A DNA stretch of 64,000 bases from Methylobacterium dankookense. GTDB lineage: Bacteria > Pseudomonadota > Alphaproteobacteria > Rhizobiales > Beijerinckiaceae. The stretch covers positions 1-64,000 of the forward strand of contig NZ_CABFVH010000030.1 in the NCBI RefSeq assembly GCF_902141855.1, given 5' to 3'. The notes under the pieces are model-generated. The model did not search any database and had not been told where the DNA came from. It worked only from the letters and a program-made list of their open reading frames with translations. The position numbers and the translations under genes were made by a program. Shown piece by piece: positions 50,788 to 59,510 of the stretch (positions are counted from its first letter, which is position 1; every line of letters begins with the position of its first letter).

Positions 50788-51573
50788 TCAGGCGATGGTC
50801 GGCACGATGCCGCCCTCGACTCGGAGCGCCGCGCCGTTGGTCGCCGCAGCGAGCGGGCTTGCCAGATAGGCGACCAGCGCGGCGATCTCGTCCGGCTCGA
50901 TCATGCGCTGGATCAGCGAGAGCGGCCGGTGCAGGCGGAAGAACTCCTCCTCCATCGCCTCGGGCGACAGGTCCGGACTGCTGGCCACGCTCTTCAGGAA
51001 GTCGCCGATCCCCTCCGAGCGGGTCGGGCCCGGCAGCACCGTGTTCACCGTCACCGCGCTGCCCTTGGTGAGCTGCGCCAGCCCCCGCGCGATCGTCAGC
51101 TGGGCCGATTTGGTGACCGCGTAGTGGATCATGTCCGGCGGCGGCACGAGGCCGGATTCGCTCGACACGAACACGATGCGGCCCCAGCCGCGCGCGCGCA
51201 TCCGCGAGAAGTAGGCCTGGGCGAGCCGGGCGCCGGCCACCACGTTGACCTCGAACAGGCGGTGCCAGTCCGCGTCCGAGATGGCGGTGAAGTCCTTCGC
51301 CTCGTAGATCCCGAGATTGTTGACGAGGATGTCGACCTCGGCCGCCTCGCGCGCCAGCACGGCAGCCCCTTCGGGCGTGGCGGCATCCGCCAGGATCGCC
51401 CGGACGCGACCGCTCGTGCCGATCTCCGCCGCCGCGGCGTCGAGCTTCGCCGGCTGGCGTCCGGTGACGATCACCTCCGCGCCCTCGGCCGCCAGGCGCT
51501 TGGCGATGGCGAGGCCGATCCCGGCCGTCGAGCCGGTGACCAGTGCGGTCCGTCCTGTGAGCTGCAGATCCAT
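50788..51573 (-). CDS. SDR-family NAD(P)-dependent oxidoreductase
   Basis: 261 aa from ATG 51573. Classical SDR: cofactor loop T-G-S-T-A-G-I-G (14-21), N-N-L-G, catalytic Ser in V-S-S-E-S-G and Y-A-V-T-K. The length suits a 3-oxoacyl-ACP-reductase-like or generic dehydrogenase; the substrate is unknown. Divergent from a LysR gene with a 117-bp shared promoter region, and followed by the pirin gene on the same strand. Confidence 0.9.
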   Translation of the reverse strand: MDLQLTGRTALVTGSTAGIGLAIAKRLAAEGAEVIVTGRQPAKLDAAAAEIGTSGRVRAILADAATPEGAAVLAREAAEVDILVNNLGIYEAKDFTAISDADWHRLFEVNVVAGARLAQAYFSRMRARGWGRIVFVSSESGLVPPPDMIHYAVTKSAQLTIARGLAQLTKGSAVTVNTVLPGPTRSEGIGDFLKSVASSPDLSPEAMEEEFFRLHRPLSLIQRMIEPDEIAALVAYLASPLAAATNGAALRVEGGIVPTIA

Positions 51574-51651
51574 GATGGCTCCCTCGAGTGTCGGCTGCGT
51601 CGGTCCCGGTGAGATGGACGCGACGGCGATTGATGAGTAGCGCTCACCGCG

Positions 51652-51679
51652 GCACGATCATCGTGCATCGAGCGCACGA
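51652..51679. promoter_or_regulatory. Palindrome GCACGAT-C-ATCGTGC before the LysR gene
   Basis: Perfect 15-bp palindrome at 51652-51666; a further GCACGA at 51674-51679 pairs with TCGTGC at 51661-51666 across 7 bp. Three half-sites between the LysR start and the SDR promoter suit LysR autoregulation and activation of the divergent gene. Confidence 0.5.
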
Positions 51680-51690
51680 ATGGGGCGGCC

Positions 51691-52587
51691 ATGGACAACC
51701 GGCTCGGCGAGATGGAGGCGTTCCTCCAGGTCGTGCGCCGCGGCAGCTTCGCGGCGGCGGCGCGGGCGCTGCGCCAGACCCCCTCCGCGGTGAGCCGGGC
51801 AGTCGCGCGCCTGGAGGCGCGCCTCGGCGTCGCCCTGCTGCGGCGGACCACCCGCTCCCTGATCCTGACGCCGGAGGGCGAGACCTACCGCGAGCAGGCC
51901 GCCGCGCTGATGGAGGATCTCGACGCGATCGAGCGCACCTTCACCGAGAGCGCGGCCGAGCCGAGCGGCCGGCTGCGGGTCAACGCGTCGGTCCCGTTCG
52001 GAACCCATGTCATCCTGCCGATCCTGCCGCGCTTCCTCGCTGCGCATCCGCGCATGAGCCTCGACCTCACCCTCACGGACGAGGTGATCGACCTCGCCGC
52101 GAGCCAGGCCGACGTGGCGATCCGCATCGGCCCCTTGCGCGACACGCGCCTGCGGGCGCGCAGCCTCGGGCGCAGCCGGATGGCCGTGGTCGCGGCGCCG
52201 GGCTACCTCGCCGAGCACGGGATTCCGGAGCATCCGGACGATCTCGCGCGGCATAACTGTTTCAATTTCAGCTTCCGCCGCTCGCTCGACACCTGGCCGT
52301 TCCGCGTCGGCTCCGGAATCGGCCAGCGCCCGATCCAGGGCAACTTCTTCGGCAATTCCGGCGAGGTCGTGCGCCTCATGGCGCTGGGCGGCGCCGGCAT
52401 CGCACGCCTCGCCCTGTTCCACGTCGCGTCCGATCTCGCGGCCGGACGCCTCGTGCCGGTGCTGGAAGCCTTCAACCCCGGCGATGCCGAGGACGTCCAC
52501 GCCCTCTATGTCGGCCACGCCCGGCTGTCGGGGCGCACGCGGGCCTTCGTCGATTTCCTGGCCGCCCACGCGACGGTGAGCGCCTGA
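51691..52587 (+). CDS. LysR-family transcriptional regulator
   Basis: 298 aa from ATG 51691. N-terminal winged helix (M-E-A-F-L-Q-V-V-R-R-G-S-F-A-A-A-A-R-A-L), then S-A-V-S-R-A-V-A-R-L-E-A-R-L-G, followed by the substrate-binding domain (L-R-V-N-A-S-V-P-F-G). It belongs to the common group that activates a divergently transcribed oxidoreductase, here the SDR and probably the pirin. The effector is unknown. Confidence 0.92.
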   Translation: MDNRLGEMEAFLQVVRRGSFAAAARALRQTPSAVSRAVARLEARLGVALLRRTTRSLILTPEGETYREQAAALMEDLDAIERTFTESAAEPSGRLRVNASVPFGTHVILPILPRFLAAHPRMSLDLTLTDEVIDLAASQADVAIRIGPLRDTRLRARSLGRSRMAVVAAPGYLAEHGIPEHPDDLARHNCFNFSFRRSLDTWPFRVGSGIGQRPIQGNFFGNSGEVVRLMALGGAGIARLALFHVASDLAAGRLVPVLEAFNPGDAEDVHALYVGHARLSGRTRAFVDFLAAHATVSA

Positions 52588-52848
52588 CCGGCGTCGAGGT
52601 CCGGCGCCTCTCTCCTGCCGTGCGCGTCCCTATTCCCGTCCGGACGATCGGGCGGCGCAAGGTCCTGCGGGCGGCGGCATAGAACTTTCTCCCCGCAGCC
52701 CGGCCGAGAGACGGACGATCTCCGATCGAATATTCTTCAAATATGACATTTTGTCGATCCAATTGTAGACCGGAGGCAGATTTTTCGCCGGCCACGGGGC
52801 GCGCACCGCTCCCTCACCCTGGCGGTGGCTGGTACGACCGAGGATCCC

Positions 52849-53883
52849 ATGACGTTCACGCGACGCCGTCCGTTCTCGCGCCGGCAGGCTGCCGCCCTGC
52901 TCGGCGGCCTCGCCCTGGCCGGCGCGGCCCTCGTGCCGGCCCGGGCGGCGGAGGGCCAGCTGCGCATCGCCAAGCAATTCGGCGTCGTCTACCTCCTGCT
53001 GAACGTCGCCGAGGATCAGAAGCTGATCGAGAAGCACGGCAAGGCCGCGGGGCTCGACATCAAGGTCGAATACCTGCAGCTCTCGGGCGGCTCAGCCGTC
53101 AACGACGCGCTGCTCTCCGGCAATATCGAGGTCGCCAGCGCCGGCGTCGGCCCGCTCTTCACGCTGTGGGACCGCACGAGGGGCCGGCAGAACGTCCGCG
53201 GCGTCGCCTCGCTCGGCAACTTTCCCTACTACCTCGTCAGCAACCGCCCCGAGGTGAAGACCATCGCCGACTTCACCGACAAGGACCGCATCGCGCTGCC
53301 CGCTGTCGGTGTCTCGGTGCAGGCGCGCATCCTGCAATGGGCCTCGGCCAAGCTGTGGGGCGACAAGGAATTCGCCAGGCTCGACCGGATCAGCGTCGCC
53401 GTCCCGCACCCGGAGGCCACCGCGGCCATCGTGAAGGGCGGCACCGAGATCACCGGCCATTTCGCGAACCCGCCCTTCCAAGAGCAGGAACTCGCCGAGA
53501 ACCCCAAAGCCCGCATCGTCCTGAAATCCTACGACGTGCAGGGCGGTCCCGCCTCCTCGACCGTGCTCTACGCCGCCGAGCGGTTCCACAAGGAGAGCCC
53601 GAAGACCTACGCGGCCTTCGTCGACGCCCTCGACGAGGCGGCGACGTTCATCACCGCCAACCCGGAGAAGGCGGCCGACATCTACATCAAGGCGAACAAC
53701 AGCAAGATCGACCGCGACCTGCTCCTGAAGGTGATCAAGAACCCCGAGGTCACCTTCAAGATCGAGCCGCAGAACACCCTCGGGCTCGGCCAGTTCATGC
53801 ACCGCGTCGGCGCGATCAAGAACGAGCCCAAGGCGCTGGAGGACTATTTCTTCGGCAATCCTCGCGTCGCCGCGGGCAGCTGA
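52849..53883 (+). CDS. ABC transporter substrate-binding protein, SsuA/TauA (NMT1) type
   Basis: 344 aa from ATG 52849 with GAGG six bases before. The N-terminus carries a possible twin-arginine signal (R-R-R-P-F-S-R-R-Q-A-A then a hydrophobic run, cleavage A-R-A). The binding fold opens L-R-I-A-K-Q-F-G-V-V-Y-L. The family carries aliphatic sulfonates, taurine, nitrate or thiamine precursors. The following monooxygenase suggests an organosulfur or aromatic substrate. First gene of a four-gene run with ATPase and permease genes. Confidence 0.87.
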   Translation: MTFTRRRPFSRRQAAALLGGLALAGAALVPARAAEGQLRIAKQFGVVYLLLNVAEDQKLIEKHGKAAGLDIKVEYLQLSGGSAVNDALLSGNIEVASAGVGPLFTLWDRTRGRQNVRGVASLGNFPYYLVSNRPEVKTIADFTDKDRIALPAVGVSVQARILQWASAKLWGDKEFARLDRISVAVPHPEATAAIVKGGTEITGHFANPPFQEQELAENPKARIVLKSYDVQGGPASSTVLYAAERFHKESPKTYAAFVDALDEAATFITANPEKAADIYIKANNSKIDRDLLLKVIKNPEVTFKIEPQNTLGLGQFMHRVGAIKNEPKALEDYFFGNPRVAAGS

Positions 53884-53896
53884 GCGGATCACGCGC

Positions 53897-54793
53897 ATGA
53901 CCCTCGTCGCCGCGCGCGAGAGCCATTTCGAGCCGCGTCCCCGGCCCGCGCCGTCCGGCCGCGGGCTGAGCGAGGCCACCGCCCCGCCGCGGGCCCCGGC
54001 ACCGACGTCGGTGCCGCTCCTTCAGGTCTCCGGCGTCAGCCTGGAATACCGCACGCCGGAGCGCGTGGTCCGGGCCACGCACCGGATCGATCTCGACGTC
54101 TACGCGGCCGACCGCTTCGTGCTGCTCGGCCCTTCGGGCTGCGGCAAGTCCACCCTGCTCAAGGCGATCGCCGGATTCCACCAACCGGTCGAGGGCGAGA
54201 TCCGGGTCGGCGGGGAGGTGGTTCGGGGCCCGGGGCCGGACCGCATCGTCGTCTTCCAGGAATTCGACCAGCTCCCGCCCTGGAAGACGGTGGCGCAGAA
54301 CGTCGCCTTCCCGCTCCGGGCCGCCGGTCTCCTCGGCCGCCGCGAGGCGGAGGCGCGGGCGCGCCACTACATCGACAAGGTCGGGCTGACGCGCTTCGCC
54401 GACAGCTACCCGCACCAGCTCTCGGGCGGCATGAAGCAGCGCGTGGCCATCGCCCGCGCCCTCGCCACGCAGCCCAAGGTGCTGCTGATGGACGAGCCCT
54501 TCGCGGCGCTGGACGCGCTGACCCGGCGCAAGATGCAGGAGGAGCTGCTCGCCCTCTGGGACGAGGTCCGCTTCACCCTGCTCTTCGTCACCCATTCCAT
54601 CGAGGAGGCCCTCGTGGTCGGCAACCGGGTGGCGCTGCTCTCGCCCCATCCCGGCCGGGTCCGCAGCGAGGTCAACGCCCACGACTTCACCTTGAGCGAC
54701 ATCGGCAGCCGCGACTTCCAGGCCGCCGTCCAGCGCCTGCACGGACGCCTGTTCGAGGCCGGCCCGGAACCCGACGCCTCCCCGGTCCCGTGA
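53897..54793 (+). CDS. ABC transporter ATP-binding protein, SsuB/TauB type
   Basis: 298 aa from ATG 53897. Walker A G-P-S-G-C-G-K-S-T, signature L-S-G-G-M-K-Q-R and Walker B V-L-L-M-D-E-P-F-A-A-L-D are all intact. F-Q-E-F-D-Q-L-P-P-W-K-T is the Q-loop of the nitrate/sulfonate/bicarbonate class. About 35 extra residues precede the domain. The stop overlaps the permease start. Confidence 0.9.
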   Translation: MTLVAARESHFEPRPRPAPSGRGLSEATAPPRAPAPTSVPLLQVSGVSLEYRTPERVVRATHRIDLDVYAADRFVLLGPSGCGKSTLLKAIAGFHQPVEGEIRVGGEVVRGPGPDRIVVFQEFDQLPPWKTVAQNVAFPLRAAGLLGRREAEARARHYIDKVGLTRFADSYPHQLSGGMKQRVAIARALATQPKVLLMDEPFAALDALTRRKMQEELLALWDEVRFTLLFVTHSIEEALVVGNRVALLSPHPGRVRSEVNAHDFTLSDIGSRDFQAAVQRLHGRLFEAGPEPDASPVP

Positions 54794-55665
54794 TGAACCA
54801 GCACGTCCTCCCCCCGATCCGCCCGGAATACGACCGGGTGCTCGCGCCCTTCGTCGAGGCGCCGGTCGAGCGCGCGCTGCCGCTCTCGACCCGGCTCTGG
54901 CAGCAGGAATGGCTGCGCAAGGGCCTGATTCTCGCGACGCTCGCCGTCGCCTGGGAGGCGCTCGCGCGCTTTCAGGACAACGACCTGCTGCTGCCGGGCT
55001 TCCTCGCGACCCTGTCGGCGCTCGGCGAGGGGCTGGCGAGCGGCGAGCTCCTGGAGCGCGTCCGGATCTCGCTCGGCGTCCTGGCCCAGGGCTACCTCGC
55101 CGGCGTCGTGCTCGCCTTCGGCCTGACGACACTCGCCGTCTCGACGCAGGGTGGCCGCGACCTGCTCTCGACGCTGACGGCCATGTTCAACCCGCTGCCG
55201 GCCATCGCCCTGCTGCCGCTGGCGCTGCTCTGGTTCGGCCTCGGATCCGGCAGCCTCGTCTTCGTGCTGGTCCACTCGGTGCTGTGGCCGCTCGCGCTCA
55301 ACACCTATGCGGGCTTCCAGGGCGTGCCCGAGACGCTCCGCATGGCCGGCCGCAATTACGGGCTCAGGGGCCTGCCGTACGTCTGGCAGATCCTGATCCC
55401 GGCGGCGCTGCCGGCCATCCTGTCCGGCCTCAAGATCGGCTGGGCCTTCGCCTGGCGCACCCTGATCGCGGCGGAGCTCGTCTTCGGCGCGGCCTCCGGC
55501 AAGGGCGGGCTCGGCTGGTACATCTTCCAGAACCGCAACGAGCTCTACACCGACCGCGTCTTCGCCGGCCTGCTCCTCGTCATCGCCATCGGCCTCGTCG
55601 TCGAGAACCTCGTCTTCGCGAGCCTGGAGCGCCTGACGGTGCGGCGCTGGGGCATGGTCCGCTGA
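54793..55665 (+). CDS. ABC transporter permease, SsuC/TauC type
   Basis: 290 aa from ATG 54793, overlapping the ATPase stop. About six helices and the cytoplasmic EAA loop A-G-R-N-Y-G-L-R-G-L, then I-L-I-P-A-A-L-P, as in BPD_transp_1 proteins. It joins the preceding binding protein and ATPase in one importer. Confidence 0.88.
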   Translation: MNQHVLPPIRPEYDRVLAPFVEAPVERALPLSTRLWQQEWLRKGLILATLAVAWEALARFQDNDLLLPGFLATLSALGEGLASGELLERVRISLGVLAQGYLAGVVLAFGLTTLAVSTQGGRDLLSTLTAMFNPLPAIALLPLALLWFGLGSGSLVFVLVHSVLWPLALNTYAGFQGVPETLRMAGRNYGLRGLPYVWQILIPAALPAILSGLKIGWAFAWRTLIAAELVFGAASGKGGLGWYIFQNRNELYTDRVFAGLLLVIAIGLVVENLVFASLERLTVRRWGMVR

Positions 55666-55727
55666 CGTCGGCGGACGGCACGAGCCCGCACAGGCGCGCG
55701 GTCCCCCTCATCCCTCACGATCGATCC

Positions 55728-57053
55728 ATGACACAGAGCACCCTGCGCCTCGGCGCCTTCTTCTACGCCACCGGCCACCACATCGCGGGCTGGCGCCATC
55801 CTTCGAGCGAGGCCGATGGCGGCATCAACCTCGAGCGCTATGTCGGCTGGGCGCGGAAGGCCGAGGCCGCGAAGTTCGACCTCGTCTTCCTCGAGGACGG
55901 CACCGGCATCCGCGATTCCAACCTGCGCTCCAGCGAGCGCACGGCCCGCTCGACCCATTTCGAGCCGGTGACGCTGCTCTCCGCGCTCGCGGCCGTCACC
56001 AGCCGGATCGGGCTCGTGGCGACGACCTCGACCAGCTTCAACGAGCCCTACAACGTGGCGCGCCGCTTCGCGTCCCTCGATCATCTCAGCGGCGGCCGGG
56101 CCGGGTGGAACCTCGTCACCTCGACCACCGACGCCGAGGCCGCCAATTTCGGCAACGACCGCATCGCGCGGCATGCCGACCGCTACGAGCGCGCCGAAGA
56201 GTTCGTCGACGTCGTCCTCGGCCTCTGGAACGGCTGGGACGACGACGCGGTGGTGATCGACCGGGAGAGCGGCCAGTTCTCGAAGCCGGACGGCTTTCGG
56301 CCGCTGAACCATAGGGGCAAGCATTTCGAGGTGCGGGGCCCGCTCAACATCTCGCGCACGCCGCAAGGGCAGCCGGTCCTCGTGCAGGCCGGCTCGTCGG
56401 GGCCGGGCAAGGATCTGGCCGCGCGCACCGCCGAGATCGTCTTCACCGCCCACCAGACGCTGGCCGAGGCGGTGGCGTTCTACGGCGACCTGAAGGAGCG
56501 CCTGCCCCGCTACGGCCGCGCGCCTAGCGACCTCAAGGTCATGCCCGGCCTCTTCCCCGTGGTCGGGCGCAGCGAGGCGGAGGCGCGGGCCAAGTTCGAG
56601 GCATTACAAGACCTGATCGACCCCGTGGTCGGCCTCGCGCTCCTGGAGCGCATGGTCGGCGGCTTCGACCTGTCGGGCTACGACGTGGACGGGCCGGTGC
56701 CGGCGCTGCCGGAGGCCAACGGCGCCAAGTCGCGCCAGCAACTGATGTTCGACCTCGCCCGCCGCGAGGGCCTGAGCCTGCGCCAGCTCTACCTGCGCAT
56801 CGCGGGCGCGCGCGGCCATTCCCAGATCGTCGGCACGCCGGCCCAGATCGCCGACGAGATGGAGGAGCGCTTCCGGGCCGGCGGCGCGGACGGGTTCAAC
56901 ATCATGCCGGCGACGCTGCCCGGCGGGCTCGACGACTTCATCGAGCTGGTCCTGCCGGAGCTGCGCCGCCGCGGCCTGTTCCGGCAGGATTACGAGGGCC
57001 GGACGCTGCGCGGGCATCTCGGCTCGCGCGCGGCTTCGCCCCCCGCCGCCTGA
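55728..57053 (+). CDS. LLM-class flavin-dependent monooxygenase (NtaA/SnaA/DszA group)
   Basis: 441 aa from ATG 55728, 62 bp after the importer permease. Bacterial-luciferase-like barrel: F-F-Y-A-T-G-H-H-I-A-G-W-R near the start, R-A-G-W-N-L-V-T-S and P-V-L-V-Q-A-G-S-S-G-P-G, all diagnostic of the NtaA/SnaA/DszA subgroup. These use FMNH2 supplied by a separate reductase to oxidise sulfones, sulfonates or nitrilotriacetate. No reductase gene is adjacent. With the importer and metB-like gene it fits desulfurisation, but the substrate is not determined. It is convergent with metB, only 19 bp apart. Confidence 0.87.
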   Translation: MTQSTLRLGAFFYATGHHIAGWRHPSSEADGGINLERYVGWARKAEAAKFDLVFLEDGTGIRDSNLRSSERTARSTHFEPVTLLSALAAVTSRIGLVATTSTSFNEPYNVARRFASLDHLSGGRAGWNLVTSTTDAEAANFGNDRIARHADRYERAEEFVDVVLGLWNGWDDDAVVIDRESGQFSKPDGFRPLNHRGKHFEVRGPLNISRTPQGQPVLVQAGSSGPGKDLAARTAEIVFTAHQTLAEAVAFYGDLKERLPRYGRAPSDLKVMPGLFPVVGRSEAEARAKFEALQDLIDPVVGLALLERMVGGFDLSGYDVDGPVPALPEANGAKSRQQLMFDLARREGLSLRQLYLRIAGARGHSQIVGTPAQIADEMEERFRAGGADGFNIMPATLPGGLDDFIELVLPELRRRGLFRQDYEGRTLRGHLGSRAASPPAA

Positions 57054-57072
57054 GCCCCGGCGCGGGCCGCGC

Positions 57073-58236
57073 TCAGACGCGGGCGGCCGCGTCCAGCGCC
57101 CGGGACAGGTCGGCCAGGAGATCGTCCTCCGCCTCCAGGCCGACCGAGAGCCGCAGCAGCCCGTCCGTGATGCCGGCGATCGCCCGCGCCTCGGGGTCCA
57201 TCGCCGCATGGGTCATGGTCGGCGGATGCGCGATCAGGCTCTCCACGCCGCCGAGCGACTCGGCCAGGGTGAAGACCTGCAACGTCGCCACGACGGCGCG
57301 CACGGCGTCGAGCCCGCCGGCCAGCTCGAAGCTCAGCATGGCGCCGAAGCCGCTCTGCTGCGCCTTGGCGAGCGCGTGGCCCGGATGGGAGGCAAGACCC
57401 GGATAGTGCACGCGGGCGACGGCCGGATGCGCGTCGAGGAAGGCGGCGAGCGCTCCGGCGGTGCGCTGCTGGGCCTCCACCCGTACGAACAGCGTGCGGA
57501 CGCCGCGGAGCGTCAGATAGGCGTCGAGGGGCGAGCCGGTGACGCCGATCGTGTTCGCCCAGGCCGCGAGCTCCTCGCCGACCGACGCGTCGGCGGCGAT
57601 GACGGCCCCGCCGATGACGTCGGAATGGCCGTTGAGGAACTTGGTCGTGGAATGCACGACCAGGTCGGCGCCGAGGGCGATCGGCTGCTGCAGGGCGGGC
57701 GACAGGAAGGTGTTGTCGACCACCGCGAGCGCACCGGCGGCCTTGGCGAGGCCGGTCACGCGGCGGATGTCCACCACGCGCATGAGCGGGTTGCTCGGCG
57801 TCTCGACGAGCACGACCTTGGGCCGGCGCGCCAACGCCGCCGCGAGGGCCGCCTCGTCCGTCTGGTCGACGAAGGCCACCGCGTAATATCCCCGGGCGGC
57901 CCGCATGCTGAGCAGGCGGTGCGTTCCGCCGTAACAATCGTGCGGCGCGACGAGGAGGTCGCCGGGCCGCAGGCTCGAGAGCGCGAGGTCGAGGGCGGCC
58001 ATGCCGCTCGACACCATGACGGCGCGGGCGCCGCCTTCGAGCTTGGCGATCGTATCGGCGAGCTGGTCGCGGGTCGGGTTGCCGAGGCGCGAGTAATCGT
58101 AGGGGCCGGGCTTCTCGAAGGCGGGGAACTTGTAGGTCGTCGACAGGTGGATCGGCGCGATGACCGCTCCGAACGCCGTGTCCTGCGCCACACCGTTGGT
58201 CGCCGCGATCGTGCGCGCCGCTCTCCCATCCGCCAT
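57073..58236 (-). CDS. Cystathionine gamma-synthase/lyase-like PLP enzyme
   Basis: 387 aa from ATG 58236. Trans-sulfuration family: Y-D-Y-S-R-L-G-N-P-T near 46-55, S-S-G-M-A-A and PLP Lys199 in H-S-T-T-K-F-L-N-G-H. These enzymes form or cleave C-S bonds (MetB, MetC, MetZ, CTH). Sequence alone does not choose between them. Next to the sulfur-import genes it probably assimilates reduced sulfur. No riboswitch is apparent in the 207 bp upstream. Confidence 0.87.
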   Translation of the reverse strand: MADGRAARTIAATNGVAQDTAFGAVIAPIHLSTTYKFPAFEKPGPYDYSRLGNPTRDQLADTIAKLEGGARAVMVSSGMAALDLALSSLRPGDLLVAPHDCYGGTHRLLSMRAARGYYAVAFVDQTDEAALAAALARRPKVVLVETPSNPLMRVVDIRRVTGLAKAAGALAVVDNTFLSPALQQPIALGADLVVHSTTKFLNGHSDVIGGAVIAADASVGEELAAWANTIGVTGSPLDAYLTLRGVRTLFVRVEAQQRTAGALAAFLDAHPAVARVHYPGLASHPGHALAKAQQSGFGAMLSFELAGGLDAVRAVVATLQVFTLAESLGGVESLIAHPPTMTHAAMDPEARAIAGITDGLLRLSVGLEAEDDLLADLSRALDAAARV

Positions 58237-58443
58237 CGGGTCGCCCTCTCTCCGCGTGTCTCGGTCCGGCGAAACCTGGCCGGGCCCTGCGACCGCGTTC
58301 TTTAAAAGGGACGATGCGATCTTGCAACCGAACAGATCGCCGTTCGCGCGGGCTGGCCGGCCTCCCCTGCCCTGCGGACCAGCGCCGCCGCGCCGACCGG
58401 GATCGGGACCATATCGGGGTGTGGATCTACGGGTCGGACGGGG

Positions 58444-59211
58444 TCACTGGGCGGCCTGGACGATGGCGGCGAGCCGCTCCGGGCGGGTGATGCGGATGAA
58501 GGACTTGTCGACCGCGACGATGCCGTCCGCCTGGAAGCGCTTCAGCATCATCGTCACCCATTGTCGCGTCGAGCCGATGAGGGCGGCGAGCTCGTCATGC
58601 GTGATCCGGCGCTCGATGACGCGGGCGCCGGCCACCTCGCGGCCGTAGAGGTCGCCGAGGTTCAGGAGGAGCTGCGCCAGCCGCTCGATCACCGAGCGCG
58701 TCCCCAGCATCTGCGCCATCGCGGTGTAGCAGCGGCCCTTCGCCTCCAGCGCCTCGATCAGGCAGAGGGCGAAATCGGGCATCTGGCGGATCAGGCTGCG
58801 CAGGGTCGGGGCCGAGAGCGCCGTGACGCGGCAGGCCTCGATCGCCTCGCCCGACCATTGGTGGCTGCCGCCCCCGGTCAGGCTCGGGCCGCCGATGAAA
58901 TGCCCCGGCGTCCAGTAGGCCAGGGTGATCTGCCGGCCCGAGGGCCCAGTGTAGAACACCCGCACCCGGCCCTCGTCGATGAGGAAGATGCCCGCATGCG
59001 GCTCGCCCTGCCGGAACACGCTCTGCCCCGGCGCCAGCGTGAGCGTGCGGCCGGCCGCGCGCAGGCGGGCGACGTCGGCCGGCCCCAGGCCGTCGAGGAA
59101 GCCGGCGCCCTCGTCCAGGCCCTCGGTGCTCTCGCTCAGGAACAGGGCGCTGACGATCAGCGGCGCGGGGGCGCGCGGCGGAACGGTCAGGGCGACGAGC
59201 GACGGCGACAT
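58444..59211 (-). CDS. Crp/Fnr-family transcriptional regulator
   Basis: 255 aa from ATG 59211 (an earlier in-frame start lies at 59250). Cyclic-nucleotide-binding-like beta-roll (F-R-Q-G-E-P-H-A-G-I-F-L, then G-H-F-I-G-G-P) and C-terminal helix-turn-helix with T-H-D-E-L-A-A-L-I-G-S-T-R-Q-W-V. The N-terminal Cys cluster of oxygen-sensing FNR is absent. Divergent from the second importer operon across 299 bp; it may control it. Confidence 0.87.
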   Translation of the reverse strand: MSPSLVALTVPPRAPAPLIVSALFLSESTEGLDEGAGFLDGLGPADVARLRAAGRTLTLAPGQSVFRQGEPHAGIFLIDEGRVRVFYTGPSGRQITLAYWTPGHFIGGPSLTGGGSHQWSGEAIEACRVTALSAPTLRSLIRQMPDFALCLIEALEAKGRCYTAMAQMLGTRSVIERLAQLLLNLGDLYGREVAGARVIERRITHDELAALIGSTRQWVTMMLKRFQADGIVAVDKSFIRITRPERLAAIVQAAQ

Positions 59212-59389
59212 GGAATGGCGATCCCGGATGGGTGGAGGGCGGCCCCGCAACTATGCGCGCGCGGCCGATTCGAACCATTCCAAACATTTTCCCGGGTGGA
59301 GAATTTCATCTCTTTCACACGCTCGTAAAGAGATTTTATTTTTTACATTGCGTCATGCCCGCGATTTGCAACGAGATCTACGGGGCATC

Positions 59390-59401
59390 GCAATTAATTG
59401 C
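59390..59401. promoter_or_regulatory. Palindrome GCAATTAATTGC upstream of the second importer
   Basis: Perfect 12-bp palindrome in the AT-rich part of the region shared by the Crp/Fnr gene and the binding-protein gene, about 110 bp before the latter's start. Confidence 0.35.
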
Positions 59402-59510
59402 TGTTTTGCTGGCCCTGGTGAGGGCGAACATTCGGCCTGTTCCTGCGGCATGACGGACGGCCAGGGCCGTCCTCTCCGCCGCCGGGCCTCTCGCCTTCGG
59501 AGCCGCCTGC

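Noticed and set aside
58237..58443. SAM or other sulfur-responsive riboswitch before the metB-like gene
   Set aside because: No conserved riboswitch core or matching stems could be recognised in the gap.
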